Positions 12,081 through 24,199 of a stretch of 64,000 nt of DNA are shown one piece after another; within the stretch, counting starts at the first letter, position 1; each line of letters opens with the position of its first letter. The position numbers and the translations under genes are program-made. Under the pieces are notes generated by a model that worked only from the letters and a program-made list of their open reading frames with translations, had not been told where the DNA came from and did no database searches. Source of the stretch: Tamarix chinensis (Eukaryota; Streptophyta; Magnoliopsida; Caryophyllales; Tamaricaceae); assembly GCA_030549775.1 (NCBI GenBank), contig CM060175.1:105517422-105581421 (forward strand). The letters are read 5' to 3'.

Positions 12081-15000
12081 TGTAACACCCCAAAATTCAC
12101 TACTTTTTTTTTAAAGCGGAAAGATTTTAAATTAAAACTCGTGAACTCTGGGGATGTTACCGCCACACTTAGTACCAAATCGGTTCTCTCCGACCATTTC
12201 AGTACCAAGTGCTAAGGCTAAAAAGAAATTACTATTAAACTCAAACAAAGTGTTCACAAAATGAAGTAAAAGATCATAACAAGGAAATCAGAGTACGCGT
12301 GAAGAATTATAATTCATTTCGAAAGGGAAATAAACTTAAAACCAATAAAATAATTATTTGAAATACTCAATACAAGGTAATATATCCAAATGGATAAATC
12401 CGATACAAAGGAACTAATAAAGGAAATACATAGCATAAAAAATATGGCCACAACTCTCGAACCTTGAGCCAAAACAAGCTCAATGCACAACCCCGACTGA
12501 TGTATTGCCCACCTGCACAAAGTCAGAAAGGGCCCTATGCTCGTGGGAATGAGTAGCACCCATGAAACGGGTGATCAGTACGCTACGTACTGAGTACTAA
12601 GGCCGGCATATAACACATTAAATCATGCAGGATAATGATCACATACAATTACAAACCATACATATGATACATAGAAGCGGAAAGTGAAATCCATAACTTA
12701 AAATCAACAAGTCCACACATAAGGCCCAAAAAGGTCCGAATTGATCATTTAATCTTTCTTTTATCAAAAGTCGATACACACCATGCCTTTTATCATATCC
12801 ATGCGAAAACAGGAACACCCCACTATTATAACTGGTGGGCCGGTCACACATAGAGCATCATTCCCTAACCACTATTATTACCGGTGGATCGGTCATATAT
12901 AGGGTAAAACCCTAACTGTTATTCCTGACCGGTAGATTGGCTTGGTTCCTGCTTACATAGTATTCCACTGTAAGTAATTAGTATCTTTTAATAGCATTGA
13001 CGATCTGGTTTGTCTTTATTGAGCTTGGGATCCCCCACTATTATAACTGATGGGCCGGATACACATAGGACCTCATGTCCTAACCACTATTATTACCTGT
13101 GGATTGGTCATACATAGGGTAAAAACCCTAACCACTATTCCTAACCAGTGGATCGGCTGGTCCCGTCTCAATATCTTCCACTTTAAGATATTAGTGTCTT
13201 AAATATTTTATTCAAAAACATTTGTCATTCACAAACATTTGCCCAGACATGCATGACCAAATCCATGCAAACCCTACGCCATGCAAACCCTAACTCCACG
13301 TACCACACTTCCATGCAAACCCTAGCTCACATGCAAACCCTAACTCCACGTAGACATACTTCCATACAACCCTAATCCACATACAAACCCTAACTCCTCG
13401 TACCACACTTCCATGCAAACCCTAATTCATAAGCAACCTTAACTCCACATAGACATACTTCCGTGCAAACCCTAACATCATGCCATTTCATGCAAACCCT
13501 AACTCCATGCCATTCCATGCAAACCCTAGCACCATACCATTTCATGCAAAACCCTAACATCATGCCATTTCATGCAAACCCTAACACCATGCCATTTCAT
13601 GCAAAACCCCAATACTACATTGTTACACTTCCCATCATGAATTTACAACCCTAACATGCATGTCTTAAGGCCATATCATACAATAATGACATAAACATAC
13701 GCATAATTCTCATGCTACAATTTATTCACACCAACATACTTCAACTCTATAATCATGCCATATACGAAATAATTAATAGTAATAAACATATAATACATGG
13801 CATATGAAACACATAATGCATATAAACACACAAATGGCCTTAGTAAACCCTTACCTAAAACGATGCCGGTCTTGGTGCACACTTCTATTCCACTTGAGGG
13901 GTATGACTGGGTTCACCTTGAGTTGGAGGGGATGGGTGGCACCAGCGGTGGTGCCCGGAGGTGGCTGGAAAAGTGATCTAAGAGGGGTGAAAGTGAAGAA
14001 AAAGAGGTAAGGATGAAGGAGAGAAATAAAATAAGTTTATGGGTCGGTGGAGGAGACTTAGCAGGAGATATTGGTTGGTTTAGAGGGTGGCAGAAGTGGC
14101 AGATGTGGTGGTGGACGGTGTTTTAAGGTTTCGGGGTAGAAATTCAGGCGAGAGAACTATCAAACTTTGCATGATTATGGAGGCCCGTGCAAGGAGAATC
14201 GAAGGATGTAGATGGTTTAGTTAATTAGAGGGTGTTGCAGGGAAGAGTTTGAGAGGAAGAAGAGGCGGCGAGGTTGGCTAACGGTGGAGAACAGGGCGTC
14301 TAAAGTGGCGGTGGCGCACCGATTGCACTTAGGGTTTTCGAGAAAAGAAAGTTAGATTTCGAGCCATATGAGGGGTATTTATAGTAGTGGAGGGTAGGCT
14401 CAAGTTGTGGAGGTTACCAGAAGATCAATTTCGGTGGGAAAATGGGTCGGTTATGCTATTGATCGGGCGGCAAAAACTCAAAATTTTGCCCGACCTTCGA
14501 GAGGGAAATGGGGGCAAACGTGGGGAAGAAATGGAGAGTGGGGCATTTCAAATCGAAGTGTGCGTCGAGAGGAAGAGAATGGGCGGGAGAAAGGCCGGTC
14601 ACGATACTGGTGGCCGGCGGCGCCATTTTCGGGGGAAGGAGGAAGGTTGCGATTATGGCGTCGGGCTAGAGGAGGAAGAAGAAGATGGGGGAGGTTGGAC
14701 CGGGCGGTTCGGGGAGAGAAAAGAAAGAAAGAAAAGGAAGGAAACCGGGCGGTTCGGCGCGAGGGTTAATGCCGTTTAAATGAAACAGTGCGGTTTGGGT
14801 AAGGAAGAGGCAAAACTCGGCACACTGGCTGCTGAGGAAAAAAGAAAGGAGCAGACGGGCGTGGGCCACGGCAGGAGAAGAAAAGGAAAGGAGGAGAGTG
14901 GGTCGCGCCAGGCCTAAACCGGGGAGGTAAGAAAAAAGAAAGAAAAAGAAAGAAAAAGGGGGAAAGAAAAAGGAAAAGGGGAAAAAGGAAAAGAGAAATA

Positions 15001-15435
15001 ATTAGGTTAGGGCCAATTATATTAATCTGAATATTTAGGATATTTAAAAATAATAATATTTAAATAAAATAATAATTAAATCCCTTTTTAGGCTAAAATA
15101 GGATTTTAAAAGGATTTTTCATAAATTCCATTTTAATTATCAAAGTACTCTATTTTTCTCAAATTAAATTATTTATAAAATTCATATTAATTTGAAACTA
15201 TTTTCTCTTTCTTAATTTAAATAAAATAATTTATTTAAATAAATTCCAAAATTAAAAATTTTAATTAGTTAAAATACCCAAACTCCTCTAATCAACTTAT
15301 TTATAAAATTCCTTATTAATTTGCCCTAATAATTTTTTTCTTTTATTTTAGTAAAAATAATTTATTAAATTAAATTTTCAAATAAAACCTTATTTAAATA
15401 TAAACTTTAAAATTAGAAAATTTCGGGGCATTTCA
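12081..15435 (+). mobile_element. Giant solo-LTR-like element, 3.4 kb
   Basis: Starts TGTAACACCCCAAAATTCAC and ends TTTCGGGGCATTTCA. It is flanked by a perfect 5-bp duplication GTATG (12076-12080 and 15436-15440). The layout matches the 4968-10174 element: conserved 5' block with TACCGCCACACTTAGTACC, CCGGTGG modules (12825-13160), CATGCAAACCCTAAC repeats (13255-13620), purine-rich arm (13930-15000) and AT-rich 3' end. It lacks the AAT microsatellite, which accounts for part of the shorter length. No coding capacity was found. It is inserted in the purine-rich 3' part of the 3303-16096 element. Confidence 0.85.
13255..13620 (+). repeat. CATGCAAACCCTAAC repeat array in LTR
   Basis: More than ten copies of CATGCAAACCCTAAC or CATGCAAACCCTAGC are separated by CCATGCCATT or CCACGTAC-type spacers. 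The unit is roughly 30-36 bp and contains the telobox core AAACCCTAA. Confidence 0.75.
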
Positions 15436-16096
15436 GTATGCGAGCAGGGGAGGGTTGGGCTTGAAATGGAAAGGATAGAGATGGGGGAGAGGAGCCAAGG
15501 GTAGGTTGGCTGGTGCAGGTACAAGTGTAGGTGCATGCATATGGTCGACGATAGGTGAGGGAGGAAGAAGAATAAGAAGATAAGGGGGAAGACCAACCCC
15601 TGCATGAGGGAGATGGGGAGGGGATTAGGTTGCTGGACTGACCCGGCCGAGGGGGGAGAGGAAAGAAAAAAAAAGAAATAAGGATGCGGGCTGGAGGGTG
15701 AGAAGGGAGGGGAGGGAGGGAAGTAGGCTAGGCAGCCCAAAGGGGAAGGAAAGAGGAAGGAAAAGGGAAAATGGGGAAAGAAAAAAGATAAAATAATTTT
15801 TAGAAGTAGGGTATTTAATTAATTAGATGGGTAAATTATTTTAATAAATTAATTTACTTAAATTTTAAGATATTAATTTAAGAGGATAATTTTAGTAAAA
15901 TTTGGGTTTAGAAATTTATTTAAATAAAAAGAGTATGATAAAATAATAAAATATTTATTTTAATTTATTAAATTATCACATCCATTTTTATAAATCTAAA
16001 GTCAACAAAATTATTAATTTAATAGTAAAAAAATTAAATTATTCCAAATGAGGATTAATTATTAAATTATAGGTTCTAAAATTTTGGGATATTACA

Positions 16097-16254
16097 ATAA
16101 TGGATTTAAGATTTCATTTGAGCCTTGTTCTCCAACTCTTAAGGTTTTCAACCAAAAGTTTGCTGACATGCTATCCTTGTGCTTATATTTTCACTCAAGA
16201 CCCATTTTCTTCTCTATTGAGTTTTGGTCAATAGAGGTATACACATATTATAAG
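16097..16254. other. Short unassigned flank between two elements
   Basis: Between the ATAAT duplication of the giant LTR and the ATAAG duplication of the Cassandra element lie about 150 bases of ordinary-looking sequence. No gene or repeat was recognised. Confidence 0.4.
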
Positions 16255-16338
16255 TGTAATACCCCAATTTGAGCGGAGTGTTATAAGGATTGATATGGCT
16301 ACTTATATCAACATGGTATACCATCCTTTTGGTGATTC

Positions 16339-16410
16339 CATCCTAAGAACTCCACAGTTAAGCGTGCTGGCCGTGGAGCAATTTTAGGATGGGTGACCTC
16401 CTGGGAAGTT
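16339..16410 (+). other. 5S-rRNA-derived segment in the Cassandra 5' LTR
   Basis: The sequence follows the 3' half of plant 5S rRNA, with box A-like AGTTAAGCGTGCTGG and box C-like GATGGGTGACCTCCTGGG intact. The flanks do not match 5S rRNA, so this is the RNA polymerase III promoter module of the LTR and not a 5S gene. Confidence 0.92.
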
Positions 16411-16789
16411 TCGGAAATTTTCTAAAAGTTTCTCGGGAAGCACGTGAGTGAGGACAAAGCGTGCTAAAAGGACTCGTGTTGATTTGTGGGGCCAGCCGAT
16501 CAATCCGAAAGCACCCCAAGGTAGCCTCCGCATGGTCGTGTCGACTCGGGGTGTTACAAATGGTATCAGAGCGAAACCGCGACCGTGAGCTGAACTTGGA
16601 TGAGCCAGTCAGTCACCTAGCGGGACGATTCTTGGGATGAACTGTATTGAAACAATCATTGGTTGAGGCGCAACGAGGACGTTGCGTTCTTTGAGTGGGG
16701 GTGAATGTAATACCCCAATTTGAGCGGAGTGTTATAAGGATTGATATGACTACTTATATCAACATGGTATACCATCCTTTTGGTGATTC

Positions 16790-16861
16790 CATCCTAAGAA
16801 CTCCACAGTTAAGCGTGCTGGCCGTGGAGCAATTTTAGGATGGGTGACCTCCTGGGAAGTT
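16790..16861 (+). other. 5S-rRNA-derived segment in the Cassandra 3' LTR
   Basis: Same segment as in the 5' LTR, 451 bases downstream. Box A-like and box C-like motifs are identical to the first copy. Confidence 0.92.
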
Positions 16862-17227
16862 TCGGAAATTTTCTAAAAGTTTCTCGGGAAGCACGTGAGT
16901 GAGGACAAAGCGTGCTAAAAGGACTCGTGTTGATTTGTGGGGCCAGCCGATCAATCCGAAAGCACTCCAAGGTAGCCCCGCGTGGTCGTGTCGACTCGGG
17001 GTGTTACAATAAGGGGCAATATAAATATCATAACATATTGACATGACATCAATGACTAGTTTATGTGGGAGTGGTATCCCTTTAAGAGCCTCCTAGTGCT
17101 TTGTATGTTCAATGCTTAAGTGGGTGTGGTATTCCAATTGTGTTAGCCCTTATAGTAGACACATTCAAGGTGTGGTGGATTGTGGTATTCCCTGAGAAAG
17201 CCTCCCCAATTTGCTTTGATTATTTTT

Positions 17228-17400
17228 AGTGGGTGTAAAAGAGCCAAGCCAAGTTGGGGTGGGCTCGAGCTCGAGTTATTTAATAAATAAGCTAAAAAAT
17301 AAGGTTCAGACTCAAATTATTGATAAATGAGTTGAGCTTTTAATAAACTAAGTTGATCCAAGCTAAGCTTGGCTCGTTCATTAACCAAGCCTAAAATAAT
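17228..17400. mobile_element. Left part of an interrupted AACGAG-type MITE
   Basis: The text GGGTGTAAAAGAGCCAAGCC, GGCTCGAGCTCGAG and TTGGCTCGTTCATTAACC resembles plant non-autonomous DNA elements built on CGAGCC/GGCTCG inverted motifs. It breaks at 17400, where the giant LTR begins, and similar text (CTTGAGCTCGACTCGTTTAT) resumes at 19844. A related copy is at 35963-36131. Confidence 0.45.
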
Positions 17401-19838
17401 TATAATACCATAAATTTTAATCTACCTTAATTTTAGGTTATTAATATTCCAATCCTTTGGTCCTAATTTTAATTCTAACTCTAAACCTCAACTCCTTTTT
17501 TTCTCTTTTCTTCCCTCGTCATTTTACTCCTTCCTGCGTTGTTTCCCCTACTAACTAATTTGTTCTCGATTTGGTTACTCAAACCACACCCTCTAACTAA
17601 TACCAAGATGTCATGTCACCTTCATCATCTTACCTCAATTAGATAATTCTCGCGTCAGCTATTCATATTCCACCATCCCACCCCCATCTTTACTCTTCTT
17701 ATTTTCTACACCCAACTACATGTCTCGACCTTGATACTTGATTTTCATCACACCATCCTTTCCTCACACAACCAAACTTATAAACATCTCTCTCTAGTGG
17801 CCATATATCGCAAGCCAACCAAAACTCCTTCCTTCTTTTTTAAAGTTTTCTCATTCTTCAACCCTCTTCTTTGTCATCTTCTTACTAGTTTTCTATCACT
17901 GGTGTCATCAACATAGTCATTAGTATCTCTGCCCTCTCCCTTCACAACTTACCCAACCAAGCGTCACCCCATTCTTCTCCATCTCCACTTAGTTATTTTT
18001 TGTTTATCCGTTATAACCTCTACCGCCATTTTGGCTCAGCTGCCTAACCTGCCATGCTTTTCATCCCTTTTAACCAAGTTGAGTTAATTTTTTTTCTTAT
18101 CTAGTCTTACTAAGATGCTTGAACTTGCCGAGCTGTGAACTCACTTAATTGGCAGGCTCATAGAGCAGGTCAACTCACTAAGTAGGTAAATTTCTCCCTT
18201 AGTATTGGTTGTCTTGCCTAGCAAGTTCATTATTTATTCTCCTTGGTCTATTGACCGAGTGTGTTTGTTATCAGACTTTTCTCTCCCATAAACCCTCAAC
18301 CAAGTTAATTCCTTCCCCTCAGTGTCAATCAATAGTTGCCTCTTACCAAGCGCAAGTTCATTTTGTTCTTCTCTATCTTCACCTATAGTCTCCCTCTTTC
18401 ATGTTCTTTTTCCTCTTGCCTGGCCTTTCCTTGTTCGGCCTCCCTATGTTCTATACTTAGGTTCTCCATTGTTTTAGGTTTTTTTTTTCTGGTAACCTTA
18501 GAGGAAGAGGCTTAGAACCTTTTTCTTGCTTAAAGAATTATGGTATTAGGGTAAGGATACATGTCTTAGAATAGGGGTTGACTGTTATGTATAAATTTAT
18601 ATGTAATCTTAAGCTAGTATCGCTATATTTTTTTATTCATGTTTTGATGCCATAATATGAAATTGTTGTATTGTGTTATGGAAATATGAGTATTATGTGA
18701 AAGTATGCATTTATGTGTTATCTCTCATCAAGCCTTGTCTTGTAGCCCTAGTATGTTGTTCTTATTTTACTATCTTGACTATGTTGCAAAGGATGACTTG
18801 TGAATATGTTTAACAGTTATCATAATGATACATGTTGTAGACTAGAAGTTAATGTGTCTTATATATCTATATTAACCTCACATTATATTTTTCAAGATAA
18901 CCAATAGTCTAATAAGACATTGATATCTAAAGTGAAATATTATGTGAGTCAGAACCAAGCTTTACCAATTTGTTCCACTGGATGAGAATAGAGTCCAAGA
19001 GAGTTTTCCCTTAGGAGTTTTACCAATTTGTTCCACCTAATAAGAATAATGGCTAGGAACATTTCACCCTGAAAATTTTACTAATTTGTTACAGCAAATA
19101 AGAATAGTGCCTAAGAGCATTTTTCCATAGGAGTTTATAAATATTAATTCCACCGGATAATAATAGTAAAGTCACTAAACTCAACATAATAAAGTTAATG
19201 GATTACAAGTATACCAAATATAGAATTTTGTTTCGGTTCCTCTCTTTAGTCTTCTCATGATATAATTAATGTGCATGTTTAATCCTATCATGTGATCTTA
19301 TGTGTGTTTTTTACCCATTACTATAAACGTATGTTTTCCTTACTCGGTATGTAGCGTACTGACCATCATTTTCACATGTTCTACTAATCCCCATAAGCAA
19401 ACGACCTAAGTTTTGTTATGCAAGTCATTGAGAATCGTCTTGATGATTTCATTACTTATGATGTACTGCTTGTGGATGAATGATTTTTATTCTATTAGGG
19501 TTTGGATGTAGAGTTGATATTTTCTGGTAGCTAGCTTTTGTTTGGATACTTGTTGGACTCTTAGTTGCATTATATCCCTTTTTTGTTGTATGTTGTTATT
19601 ATATACTTGGATTTCGATATCCAAACCCTTATACATGATTTATGAAATATTTTATATCATTCTATACTTATCTCATTTTAAGTTCTAAATGTCTTTACCT
19701 TGCATTTGATATAAGGATGGTATTGTAAGTTGGACTTATATCCATCATTATATCTAGTACAGCGGTAATACCCAATTATATTCATATTACACTTCCACTA
19801 AAATAAAATTTTTAATTAGTAAATCATGGGGTGTTACA
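17401..19838 (-). mobile_element. Giant solo-LTR-like element, 2.4 kb, reversed
   Basis: The left end TATAATACCATAAATTTT matches the inverted 3' end of the family (TGTAATACCCCAAAATTTT) with its first bases mutated. The right end GGGGTGTTACA is the inverted 5' end. Flanks ATAAT (17396-17400) and ATAAG (19839-19843) agree at four of five positions. Inside are a pyrimidine-rich arm (17470-18450), AT-rich DNA, three copies of a 65-75 bp unit with TTTTACCAATTTGTTCCAC (about 18960-19150), and near 19350 the family phrase GTAGCGTACTGACCATC. No coding sequence was found. It sits inside the AACGAG-type MITE. Confidence 0.7.
18955..19160. repeat. Short tandem units in LTR
   Basis: Three to four imperfect copies of a 65-75 bp unit contain ACCAATTTGTTCCAC and AAGAATAGTGCCTAAGAGCA-like text. 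They look like a diverged equivalent of the CCGGTGG module array in the other family members. Confidence 0.5.
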
Positions 19839-21016
19839 ATAAGACTTGAGCTCGACTCGTTTATTTAAATGAACTAGCTGAACCCTTAACGAGTCGTGCT
19901 AAAAAATCTCTTAACCCAATTTTGTTTATTTATTACCTAGTTGTGGTATCTTAGCATTGTGTATGATGTTGCCATGACTTTTGTTCACATGGAGATTTGG
20001 GGGTGATTGATTAAATATCTTAATAAATGGGGTCACATAAAAGAACAAGTATAATACTATTTACCTTACAAGTCTCGTATCAACTATCCCATGTTATCTT
20101 TGTGCTTGGGTCATCATATATGTGCAAGTATTCCTTTCATTTTATCATTGCATGCCCGTAATGTGCAACTCGAGCCTTATCATGTATTTAGATAGTTTGT
20201 TTTACCATTCATTACTTCACCATACTGATACTACCTAGTGTAGTCATTAGGATGATTCAAATTTTGTTTTGGTGAACATAAGATGATTTGTAAGGATATG
20301 AATCTTCGTTGGAGCATATTGATGATGATAATGTGGACCCCTAGGCAAATATTACTTGGTGATCAAGATTTATATTTTTTGTAGTCAAGAGTTAGGCTAG
20401 CTAATGACTAGTTTATTTAGCCCACAGCAATGGGTTGGCTTTTAGCTTCGATTATTTAAACTCTTAGTTTGTACCTTTACGTTTAGAATTTTTATCTTTC
20501 TCCCTTCCATCATATTATATCATCATTATTATTACTATTGCTAGGATGTTACTGCATTTGTTTTCTTAGGTCATTTGTTTTTTCTTGAATCGAGCATGTG
20601 TTAGATAATGATCACACATCTTCCATGTTCAATACAGTTGTTACATTCTCCAATTTTATTTTTGGCATGCTTACGCATTATCTTTTAAATGAAAGTTCTC
20701 AATCCTCAAATTTGGGGGTGTTGCAATTTCCTTAGTGGCTAGCTACTTCAAACTCTAATTGAGTCTCCCCATACCTCCTCTCAAGGATGAATAAAAGCAC
20801 CTCATTTATTATTTTTGTATATTAATTACATGTGCTAACTAATGGAGTTATGTTCGTGTTAGATTATGAATGAGTGGAAGGAATCTAACTCGATTGTAGA
20901 TGGTTTAGATCATTTGGGACATTTGATGGAGTTCAATTTACATTATTTGGCTACACCTCCGATTGATGTTCATAATTGTTTGTTCTATGATATTATTAGA
21001 GGCTTTGCTCCTCAGT
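19839..21016. other. MITE remainder, then unassigned AT-rich DNA
   Basis: About 90 bases after 19843 continue the interrupted CGAGC-type MITE. The rest (to 21016) shows no gene. It contains GGGGGTGTTGCAA near 20720, which may be another decayed LTR end, but no partner was found. Confidence 0.35.
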
Positions 21017-21255
21017 GCTTGTTTGGTTAGGGGGTAATAGGGATGAAACAATTACACCAATATTTTATATATTTCGTATAATCTAAGTTAAAATTAATTA
21101 TTCTTGTTCTAATGAATATCCTTTTTAGATATTAATTTGATTTAAAATAATTATTTTTAAAGAAAATATATTTATTATTATTAAATACTTAATATAAAAG
21201 ATATAAAATATGGGATAATTTTTTTCCACCTCTATTACTCCTATACCAAACAAGC
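21017..21255. mobile_element. MITE of about 240 bp
   Basis: Left end GCTTGTTTGGTTAGGGGGTA and right end TATTACTCCTATACCAAACAAGC are inverted repeats over about 23 bases with three or four mismatches. The interior is AT-rich and non-coding. GCTTGTTTGG ends are common in plant hAT and Harbinger MITEs. I could not fix a target duplication, so the superfamily is left open. Confidence 0.65.
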
Positions 21256-23470
21256 TATAGTTATATAATTACACTACGTAGGGTCTAATTTTTTTAATCC
21301 GTTCTCCTCATTGAATAAAAAAATGAAATAATGAACTATGTAAATTTATTTTCATATAATATAATAAGTTATAATTTGGGTCATTTGTTTTATCTTATTA
21401 TTTTCATTTTCTTAGATCTCATTATCTATAACTTAATTATAATTTATTCTTAATTGATAAATCTTTCTCACTACATTTACCTAAGTTCCTGAAAGACCTT
21501 ACATTATTTATCTTTATTATAAAAAATATAATTATTAATTAAACATAACTAATCTCACCTACATATCTAAAACTATCATTTTACATCAATTCATTTAATT
21601 TTAAATAAGTTATCAAACACTATTATTACTTCAACCACTTCATATATAATATATATATTTACTAAATAATTTACCATATTATTACTTCATATATTATCAC
21701 ATCATCCATATAAAAAAAATCATTACTGCACTAAATTTATATATATATTCACTTTATAAAAGTCAAAACCTATATTTTATTATTACCCTCATATTTTTTT
21801 TTATTACCTATGCACTAAATATTTTATTTTTTAATAAATAGTGTAAGTGAACTTTTATTAATTCATAAATAATTGTATAAATTATTAAAATAAAATTTTT
21901 ATACAAAAATAGTGTTTCACATCATATTCAGATCATATATTATTTTATTCAAGCAGTATCGTACATAAAAAAAAAAACAAAGATGACTAAATTAACCAAT
22001 AATAACCTAAGAGTAGATGGGTGAATATGTATGAGAGCATTTACATTAATATTCCAAATTTAGAGTATTCAATTATACTATCTAATAATCTCTTATCTCA
22101 TTTTTCCTAATTTTATTAATTTATTTTAAATTTAATTATTTCCCTTAATTTAAGAAGTCTAATTTTTTTATCAATCGTGTTATTATTATTTTATATTTTA
22201 TATTATTTAAAATTTAGTTTATTTTAATCTATGTAAAGTTTAGTATATTATTCTTTCTTTTTCAATTTAGGGCATCCCGTGTTTTGTTTCTAATTTGACA
22301 CTCTTGTATTAGTTTACCCTAAATTTAAGATTGGGAACAATTTTTTACGTAAATGTAGTATAAGCACTTTACAACCCCGGTTAGCATACGTGTGGAACCC
22401 ACATGTGACATGACCGCATGACTATTAGGTCCTTAACCTACGGGCAAATCAGTATGGAAATTAGTCAAACATTAGCCAGGTTACCGAGTTCTTTAAATGC
22501 CAGCTAGTTCCTTTTGCGGACAACTAATGACAGTACAATCAACCCTTTGGAAATAAATTGATTGTTGCCTGCTTGTTGAGGATGACCGTTTTCGCGCATG
22601 TAAAATATTTGATTCTGAAATAATTATTGACAACTCCGGTCTTTTATTCAATCACGAGACTGGGTTCTCAACTGTGTAATTTATGTGTACGACCTTACGC
22701 TCGAATAAAATATATAATTATTTTAATAATTTCTATATTTTTAAAAACTAATTAATATAATATTAAAATTTCACCTGCATCATTCAATAATAAAATAATA
22801 ATAATTTAATGTGTAGATAATAAATAAATTAAATTTTCTAAATTTATTTTATTTTTTATATAAAATTTTGACATTAAAATATATTTTATATAGAAGGAGT
22901 CATTATATTTTCCACTTAAATTGAGTTTGACACAAATAAATGATAAATTAGTTAATAGCTAAAAAGAGTTGGAAGGAAGGGAATAAATTGTTAACTTAAA
23001 GTTTTTATAGTTGGAAGTTGATTATCATAGAAATATTGTTTGCTATAATTTGTTCTTAAACTAATTGAAAATTATTAAATAATATTAAAAATACATATAT
23101 TTGTTAGTAAAATAATAAGCTAAAATATATTATAAGGTCGAAAATTAATGTTAGCTCATAATAATTGGCTAAAAGTAAAAGCTAATCTTTTAACTAGCTA
23201 CTAAACAGTTATTTATGTATTTAAAGTAAATGAAATTTTATTTAAATAATTTAAGTTATTGACCAATAAATTGAGTTTGTAAACTAGCGTATTTCTATCG
23301 GGCATTTAAACCGTGTACTTATACAAGCTTTTCATGGAACACAAAAGAAAAAGAAACACACTTTTTTTTAATATTTGAATTATTTTCTAAATGATTTAAT
23401 GTAACCCTAATGTCTTTTAGTTGTCTCTTTGTTGTTCACTTGATTGAAAATTGCTAGTATGGTATTTATC
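21256..23470. other. AT-rich intergenic DNA, no gene seen
   Basis: Very AT-rich. A less AT-rich island at about 22370-22690 looks like older single-copy sequence, but I find no convincing open frame or splice pattern in it. Confidence 0.4.
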
Positions 23471-23472
23471 TT

Positions 23473-23650
23473 AGGGCTTGTTTGGCACGGGGATCATAAA
23501 AATGGAAAAAAAAAATTCTTATATTTTATGTCTTTTTATATTAAGCATGTAAGAATAATAAAATTTTAATTTTAAATAGACTACAATATATACAAAATAT
23601 AGGAGTAATTTTTTCACCCTTATTATCTCATATCAATCGTGCACTAAATA
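23473..23650. mobile_element. Diverged MITE related to 21017-21255
   Basis: The left end GGGCTTGTTTGGCACGGGGA and the following TTCTTATATTTTATGTC resemble the 21017 element. The right side has TAGGAGTAATTTTTTCACCC then TTATCTCATATC, matching the other copy's right end in order, but the terminal bases have decayed (ATCGTGCAC where ACCAAGCAC-like text is expected). Confidence 0.4.
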
Positions 23651-24199
23651 TTAAAAGTAAGGAGAATTTGATTAAGTCATTATATTGTTTAATTTATACA
23701 ATCATTTATGAATAAGAATTAAAAATGATTTAGTGCATTGGACTACAATTTTTTTATAAAGTAGATTGAGCTACATAAGGTTGAATGGATATATGTGTGT
23801 AATTAATAACAAATTATATTTGATCAATTTTTTTATACTCTAACATTAATTTTTAAAATATTATTTTTAAATATAATAAAACAACCGACATTAACATGCT
23901 ACAACCAACAACTATTACCTTCAAAAATACATACTTATAGGTGATAAATGCATTTCGTGTCATATTTTTATATTGTTAATCCTTATACTTTGCATTAATT
24001 TTTATTTTAAATATCAAGTTGACCTCTCTTTAACACTATGTACTAATTTCAAATCAATTATGAAGAAAAAAAGAGGTGTTTTGAAGAGTTTTGGAAGTGA
24101 AAAGGTCAACTGACTTCCAAAACTTTCACATGAAATAACAAAAACAATATTTGGTATTTTAAGCATAACACTTCATCTTAGCACTGGTTGAGTTGATCC

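Larger units (their letters stand above)
3303..16096 (+). mobile_element. Giant solo-LTR-like element with nested insertions
   Basis: The element starts TGTAACACCCC at 3303 and ends GGGATATTACA at 16096. It is flanked by a perfect 5-bp duplication ATAAT (3298-3302 and 16097-16101). TG...CA ends with a 5-bp duplication are typical of LTR retrotransposons, and no gag-pol is found, so a solo LTR is the best reading. Its own sequence survives as 3303-4038, roughly 11640-12080 and 15436-16096. The rest is later insertions: an inverted partial copy from 4039, which itself carries 4968-10174, and the element 12081-15435. The left part holds the family signature, a motif near GTGATAAGTACGCTATG and a CCACTATTATAGCCGGTGG-type repeat. 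Confidence 0.7.
16255..17008 (+). mobile_element. Complete Cassandra TRIM retrotransposon
   Basis: Two near-identical terminal direct repeats (16255-16558, 304 bp; 16706-17008, 303 bp) start TGTAATACCCC and end GGGGTGTTACA. They are flanked by a perfect 5-bp duplication ATAAG (16250-16254 and 17009-17013). The primer-binding site TGGTATCAGAGC (initiator-Met tRNA type) is at 16561-16572, and a polypurine tract GAGTGGGGGTGAA at 16693-16705. Each LTR carries a 5S-rRNA-like segment, the hallmark of Cassandra elements. The internal region is about 147 bp with no coding capacity, so movement must depend on proteins from another element. I count three substitutions and one 1-base indel between the LTRs, which implies a recent insertion. 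Confidence 0.96.

Noticed and set aside
4039..16096. A single TIR DNA transposon with 350-bp inverted ends
   Set aside because: The left flank ACTAT does not match the right flank ATAAT, whereas 3298-3302 does exactly. Two LTR-type elements in opposite orientation explain the mirror better.
16339..16861. Two 5S rRNA genes
   Set aside because: Only the promoter-containing 3' part is similar, the flanks are LTR sequence, and both copies sit at the same place in the terminal repeats of a Cassandra element.
16835..17044. Minus-strand open frame across the Cassandra 3' LTR
   Set aside because: It lies in non-coding LTR sequence including the 5S-derived part.
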